From Hymenoscyphus infarciens (lineage: Eukaryota; Ascomycota; Leotiomycetes; Helotiales; Helotiaceae), in NCBI GenBank assembly GCA_001414345.1, contig LLCB01000182.1, forward strand, positions 1 through 64,000: a DNA stretch of 64,000 nt. Reading direction: 5' to 3'. How positions within the stretch are numbered: the first letter of the stretch is position 1; every line of letters starts with the position of its first letter. A program made the translations under genes and the position numbers. Below the pieces are notes generated by a model. That model was not told the origin of the DNA. It did no database searches and saw only the letters and a list, made by a program, of their open reading frames with translations. Shown here piece after piece: positions 59,386 through 64,000 of this stretch.

Positions 59386-61100
59386 TATATTATTATAGTA
59401 GTAATAATAGAAGAAGAGACACTTCTAAAACCTAAATACTTATACTTTTATTAGTTAAAACTACTAAAAGAACTAAAATTATAAAAAGAACTTATAAACT
59501 ATTTACTTAATAAGTATTTTAAAATTAATTTAGAACCTAAAATTAAAAACTTAGAAAAAAAGAAATACTAGTATATAATTAAAAGATAAAATACTAAAAT
59601 AAAACTATTACTCTTAAAGTAGATATTTATATATAAAAATAACTCTATAAACTATCTAATTTAATACTAAGCTTAGCTTATAATTAGAGATACTCTCTAA
59701 TAAGAAGATACTATTCTTTTAATATAGACTATTATACTTATAATAAGATTATTCTAAAGAGCTCTAGCTATTATTATTAAATTTAACTTAAAGATCAAGT
59801 AATATAATATTATAAATATATTTATTAATATAGAAAGAGATATAGAAGCTTCTCTAGTAACTTACTAGCTTTTAAATAAATATTAATAAGAAGAACTATA
59901 TATTAAATTAATTAGAGTATTTTATAAGTTAAAAGATTCTCTAGCTCTATAGTTTAAATACTTTATAATAACTCTTTAAGAATATAGTTTAATATCTTAT
60001 TTAAAAGAGTCTTATATTTATATAAATCTTCTAAAAAAGGTTTTTATAATCTTTTATATAAATAATATATAAATAATATACTATTAAGATAATATATTTC
60101 TAGTAAAAGTTATAATAAATAAACTAAAGCTTTTATATAAACTATACTTACTTAGTAATATAGAATAGTATCTTAGAGTAAAAGTCTATAAGAATAGAGT
60201 ATAAAAAAAGATATAGCTCTCTTATAATATATATATTAAATAAATTACTAAATAATTTAAGCTTATTAATAAAGATTATCTAAGTATACTACTTCTAATA
60301 TATAAACTAAAAAAGAATTAAGAAATAGTAAAACCTATATTTATAAAGTTTTATTAAAAGAAGGTAGGTTTAGTACTCTATGTAGTAATTATAATATAAC
60401 TAGATATTATATTTACTACTTTCTAGCTTTTATACTTCTTAACTAACCTAAATAATAAATATATAACTATAATAGATTAGTATATTTAATACTTATTTAG
60501 AATAAGATTCTTAAGAATTATATATAAAAGAGAGCTTAAAAGTATATAACTAGTACTTATTTTAAACATATTATATACTAATAATCTTGAAACTTAAAAG
60601 TCTTTTAATAAATATATAATATTATTAGTTAATAAACTTATAACTTAAAAAGCCTTATACTAGAATATAATTATAATATTAATAATAGAAGCTAAGCTTT
60701 TAAGAGTAAAGCTACTAGATATAGAAATAATACTATTAAAATGTCTTTTTAAAAAACTATAGCTTAATTTAGATAAGATATAGAATATATTCTATAATAA
60801 TTAATAAACTAGTTAATTAATTATTAGAGAAAATAAGTAAATATTTATAAAGCTTTAATATATAAGTAACTAGAATATATAGCTCTATTAAAAGTACTAA
60901 AAGAGTTCTTTCTAGATTACTTACTTACTAATAAATAATATACTAGTAGATAGACTTATAAAAAACCTATTTAAATATAAATTTAAATATTTTAAAGTTA
61001 ATCTCTAAAATACTTATTTACTTACTTTTTTAAAAAGTAAGATTATACTAATTTTTATATTATAAATAATTTTCTAAAATAGTAAATAATACTCTCTACT
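59386..61100 (+). pseudogene. Copia3 RT and RNase H relic, part 3
   Basis: Resumes Copia3 after the LINE. RT text includes KFNLKIKQYNIINIFIN (59,780-59,835), then FYINNI with the YVDD box mutated to Y-I-N-N at 60,055-60,066. GLVLYVVIII lies near 60,370. RNase H shows DNLET-KS (about 60,580) and an EAKLL segment (about 60,690). The end IIKNLFKYKFKYFK is at 60,955-61,000. Both catalytic Asp codons of RT are lost. The 3' LTR is not delimited. Confidence 0.75.
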
Positions 61101-61979
61101 ATTTTATATATTATTATACTTTACTTTATTAATTTTACTTATATATTATTTAAAAGGTTTTATTCTTTTATTTTAGATTTTATCTATTTATCTTATTATT
61201 ATATACTTAGTAATTAAGTATTATAAGACTCTTTTAAAAAGTATAAAGCTAAATATAAATATAAAGTTTTAAAGAAACTAACTACTACTATATAAATATA
61301 AAATATACTAATTAACTAATAATACTTCTTCTTATATATAGAAATAGTTTTACTAATAATAATAAGTACTATATCTATTTTACTAAGAGTATTATTAAAA
61401 TTAATATTATTAGACTTATTATTACTATTATTATTCTTAGACTTCTTACTTTTAGAAATAGTCTTTTTATATTTCTAGTGTTTTAAAAAATACTTAGAAT
61501 AGTTATTAATAAGCTTCTTAGAAGACGATTTCTTAGAAACTAACTTTATAAAGATAGTTTTCTTTAAAATAATCTTTTTTAGAATAGACTTTAGAATAGC
61601 TTTTAAAGTAGATTTTTTAAAAGTACTCTTTAAAATAACCTTTATAAAAGTAGACTTTAAAAGCTTTTAAGTAGTCTTAAACAACTTGAAAAAGAGATAG
61701 TATCTTTATTATAAATAGTAGAACTCTTATAAAAAGTACTCTAGGTCTTAGATTAACTATAAGTAGTAGCTCTTATAAGTAGAGTACTATTTAAGATAGA
61801 AGCTATAAAAAGAGTACTTTTAGAAATATCTTTACTATGTTTTAAAACTCTAAGAATATTACTATTTAATCTATTATTAGAAGTAGAACTCTAAAAACCA
61901 CTTAGCTCTTTATAATAATATATATAGTTAAGAACTAAGAATAACTAAGAGCTTTTAAAACTCTATTTAAAGCTTATAT
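61101..61979. other. AT-rich degraded DNA, possible minus-strand protein relic
   Basis: 61,290-61,900 read on the minus strand is Lys/Ser-rich with fewer stops than its surroundings, possibly a gag or DNA-binding region. The Copia3 3' LTR may lie in the first part. No assignment. Confidence 0.4.
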
Positions 61980-62681
61980 TATAATAGTATAAAATATATA
62001 CTACTAGAGAAGAGGTATATAAGAGTGCGTTTAAGACAGAATAACGTATATAAATACTAGACACTAATATAAAAGAAAAGTATAAGAGGTTATATACGTA
62101 CAGAGTAGACTACAGAGTAGGCTACAGAGTAGGTCAGAAGTACGTAAGTTGAATCGGCACAGGGTAGGTTAGGTAATCGCTAAATCACGTTTCTAAGAAG
62201 TCGAAGTATAAGTATAAAAGACTTAGTGAATTTTGACTTTTGACTTGATTTCTAACTAAAAGATAGAAGAGGGCTATATATACTTCTAGAGTAAATACTA
62301 GAAGCTTCTATAGCTTATAAATCAAAGGGGTTGCTAGAAGGTTCTAGGGATCACGTGTTCGCTTAACCGTAACCGAGAACGTAACCGAACCTTCTAGACA
62401 ACACTAGAAAGAACTGGTATAGACTAAGGTTTAAACCTAAAGCCTATTAGTAAGTAAGGTAATTATTACCTAATACTAATAAAAAGGAAAAACTATCTCT
62501 CTCTAACTCTAGAAGTAGGCTACTATATATAAGAGGTTTAAATAGTATAAAAGAGTCTAAAACCGACTAATATTATACGTCGCCTACGTAACCTTTCTAA
62601 AATAGATAATATAAGATAATAACTACTAAAACCTTATATATAGTAGATACTCCTAGCTATCTAGAATAGTATATAGAATAG
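61980..62681 (-). repeat. R1 LTR copy split by a solo LTR
   Basis: R1 sequence at 61,980-62,080 continues at 62,487-62,681. Orientation as the G1 LTRs. The right end meets another R1 head-to-head. Confidence 0.72.
62081..62481. repeat. Solo LTR candidate, 401 bp, AAAAG target duplication
   Basis: Inserted in R1, flanked by AAAAG (62,076-62,080; 62,482-62,486 allowing one overlapping A). The ends TATAAGAGG...ACTAATA fit RIP-altered TG...CA. The interior keeps CpA/TpG and contains a triplicated ACAGAGTAG motif (62,100-62,135). No coding sequence. The orientation is unknown. Confidence 0.55.
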
Positions 62682-62971
62682 TATACTATTCTAGATAGCT
62701 AGGAGTACCTGCTATATATAAGGTTTCAGCTGCTATTACTTTATATTATCTGTTTTAGGAAGATTACGTAGATTCGAGTTTTTATATTAGCCGACGTATA
62801 ACGTTAGTCGGTTTTAGACTCTTTTATATATAATAGTCTACTTCTAGAGTTAGAAGAGAGATAGTTTTTCCTTTTCTTCTATATTAGTACCTAGTATTTA
62901 TATATGTTATCTTATCTTAAATATACTCTTATATACCTCTTCGCTAGTAGTATATATTTTATACTATTATA
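62674..62971 (+). repeat. R1 LTR copy, start of an element running off the window
   Basis: 298 bp in the same orientation as the R1 at 23,683, followed directly by the gag-like region. Its left tip overlaps the end of the inverted R1, giving a palindrome centred near 62,680. Confidence 0.75.
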
Positions 62972-64000
62972 TAAAAAGGAAAAACTCTTCTTTACTAAGA
63001 ATAGCCTTTATAATATCTCTTTTAAGCTTATTATTACTTTTTATTTCGATTTCGATTTAGCCTAGAATTAGACTATTATAATACTATTCTTAAATAGCTA
63101 GGTAATTAGAGACTATCTAGATAGCTAGTAATACTAAGGTTTAGTATTTATATAAATAGCTAGTAAAAATCGTATTTTATATATTAAGAAAGTAGAATAT
63201 ACTAAGTGTCTCTAAGGCTTCTAATAACTCTTTTAGTATAAGAACTACTATATATAGGTTTAGTAAATAAGTTAACTATTAAAGTTATCTAGAAGGCTTT
63301 TAAATCTAATCTTATCTCTCTCTCTCTCTAAATCGATATTATCGAAATATCGAATTTAGTTCTACTATAAAGTATTAAATAACAACTCTCTTCTAAAGCT
63401 ACTTCTCTTTTTAAAAGACTCTCTAAACTCTCTCTAATATATAACTATATACTAAAATAATAAAAGCTTAGCTCTTAAAGAGATAATCTTCTTAAATTTA
63501 GATAATATATAAATAATAGATAGATAAGAGATAGTAGTATAAAAATAAAGAGTAAAACGATTAGTTAGCTAAGATAGAAGATATAATTCTAAATAAACTT
63601 TAAAGTTAAAAACACTCTACTTCTAAACCTTTACTAAACTAACTCTTACTACTCTAATCTTCTTTTAAACCTTCGTTTAAACTCTTCTTTACTTTTAAGC
63701 TCGAATTTAGACCTCTTTTGCTTAAGAGATACTGCTATCTCTAATACCTTTCTACTACTTTATATCTATTCGAAAATACTTCTACTAGTAAACGTTTAAT
63801 AGATTACTTAGTTATAAACCGAGTCCTAGCCGCTAGTATAAAAGTTAAAAGAGATAGAAGTAGAATTAGAAAGAAGATTATACTAAAGAAACGTTCGCCT
63901 TTTAAGTATAGCTATACTTAAAGAGATTCTAAAATCAGAACGCTTCTTTTATATATAAGATAAGATAAGAATATACCTTAGCTCTAAAACGCGTCTACTA
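62972..64000 (+). pseudogene. Gag-like region of an R1 retroelement, partial
   Basis: Collinear with 25,326-26,530 after the same R1 repeat, for example the GTGTCTCTAAGG, TCTCTCTCTCTAAA and ATAGCTATACTTAAAG landmarks. Full of stops and cut by the window end. Confidence 0.6.

Noticed and set aside
1..64000. tRNA or rRNA genes
   Set aside because: I saw no cloverleaf-compatible stretch with intact A and B boxes. The short island at 2,701-2,870 and the head at 35,294 were considered and not convincing.

Overview
The window looks like a filamentous ascomycete (Pezizomycotina) chromosome segment with a two-compartment genome. Two protein genes of fungal families sit in short stretches of balanced base composition: a secreted acid-sphingomyelinase-like phosphodiesterase with one 51-bp intron, and a heterokaryon-incompatibility (HET) domain protein. 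Most of the rest, about 1-36,900, 41,230-42,800 and 49,200-64,000, is extremely AT-rich. There CpA and TpG are almost absent and TpA is in excess, while CpG survives. That is the signature of repeat-induced point mutation (RIP). Nearly every recognisable reading frame in these parts is a retrotransposon or transposon relic full of TAA/TAG stops.

Layout. 1-640: tandem satellite of 112-113 bp units. 641-8,697: degraded sequence, a LINE 3' fragment, a Ty1/copia gag relic and two members (Z1, Z2) of a non-coding TA-target element family. 8,698-17,646: a three-level nest in which element Z3 is split by a complete Ty1/copia element (Copia1, 510-bp LTRs, ATGTT target duplication), itself split inside its gag zinc knuckle by a 2.0-kb element X1. 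17,965-19,944: X2, the least mutated copy. 20,590-23,000: a second copia family, LTR pieces and deleted X copies. 23,001-36,487: another copia relic (Copia2) broken by a large retroelement with LTR-like repeats, gag-like, reverse transcriptase, RNase H and tyrosine-recombinase regions. That element is itself invaded by a Tc1/mariner element, by X3 and by an oppositely oriented gag-only LTR element (G1). Copia2 also carries a SINE-like insertion with a 15-bp target duplication. 36,488-42,830: X remnants, a palindrome, the sphingomyelinase-like gene, a small foldback element and a MITE. 42,831-49,200: HET gene and its flanks. 49,200-61,100: a third copia relic (Copia3, plus strand) split by a MITE and by a nearly full-length Tad-like LINE. 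61,100-64,000: more copies of the 297-bp LTR, a solo LTR and the start of another gag-like region running off the edge.

The two host genes show no operon-like or pathway link. Both are types often found in variable fungal regions: a secreted enzyme and a self/non-self recognition protein. The most unusual features are the X/Z family (shared ends and a shared foldback core, but different subterminal repeats), the retroelement joining LTR-like repeats to a tyrosine-recombinase relic, and the depth of nesting, which can be read base by base from target duplications.
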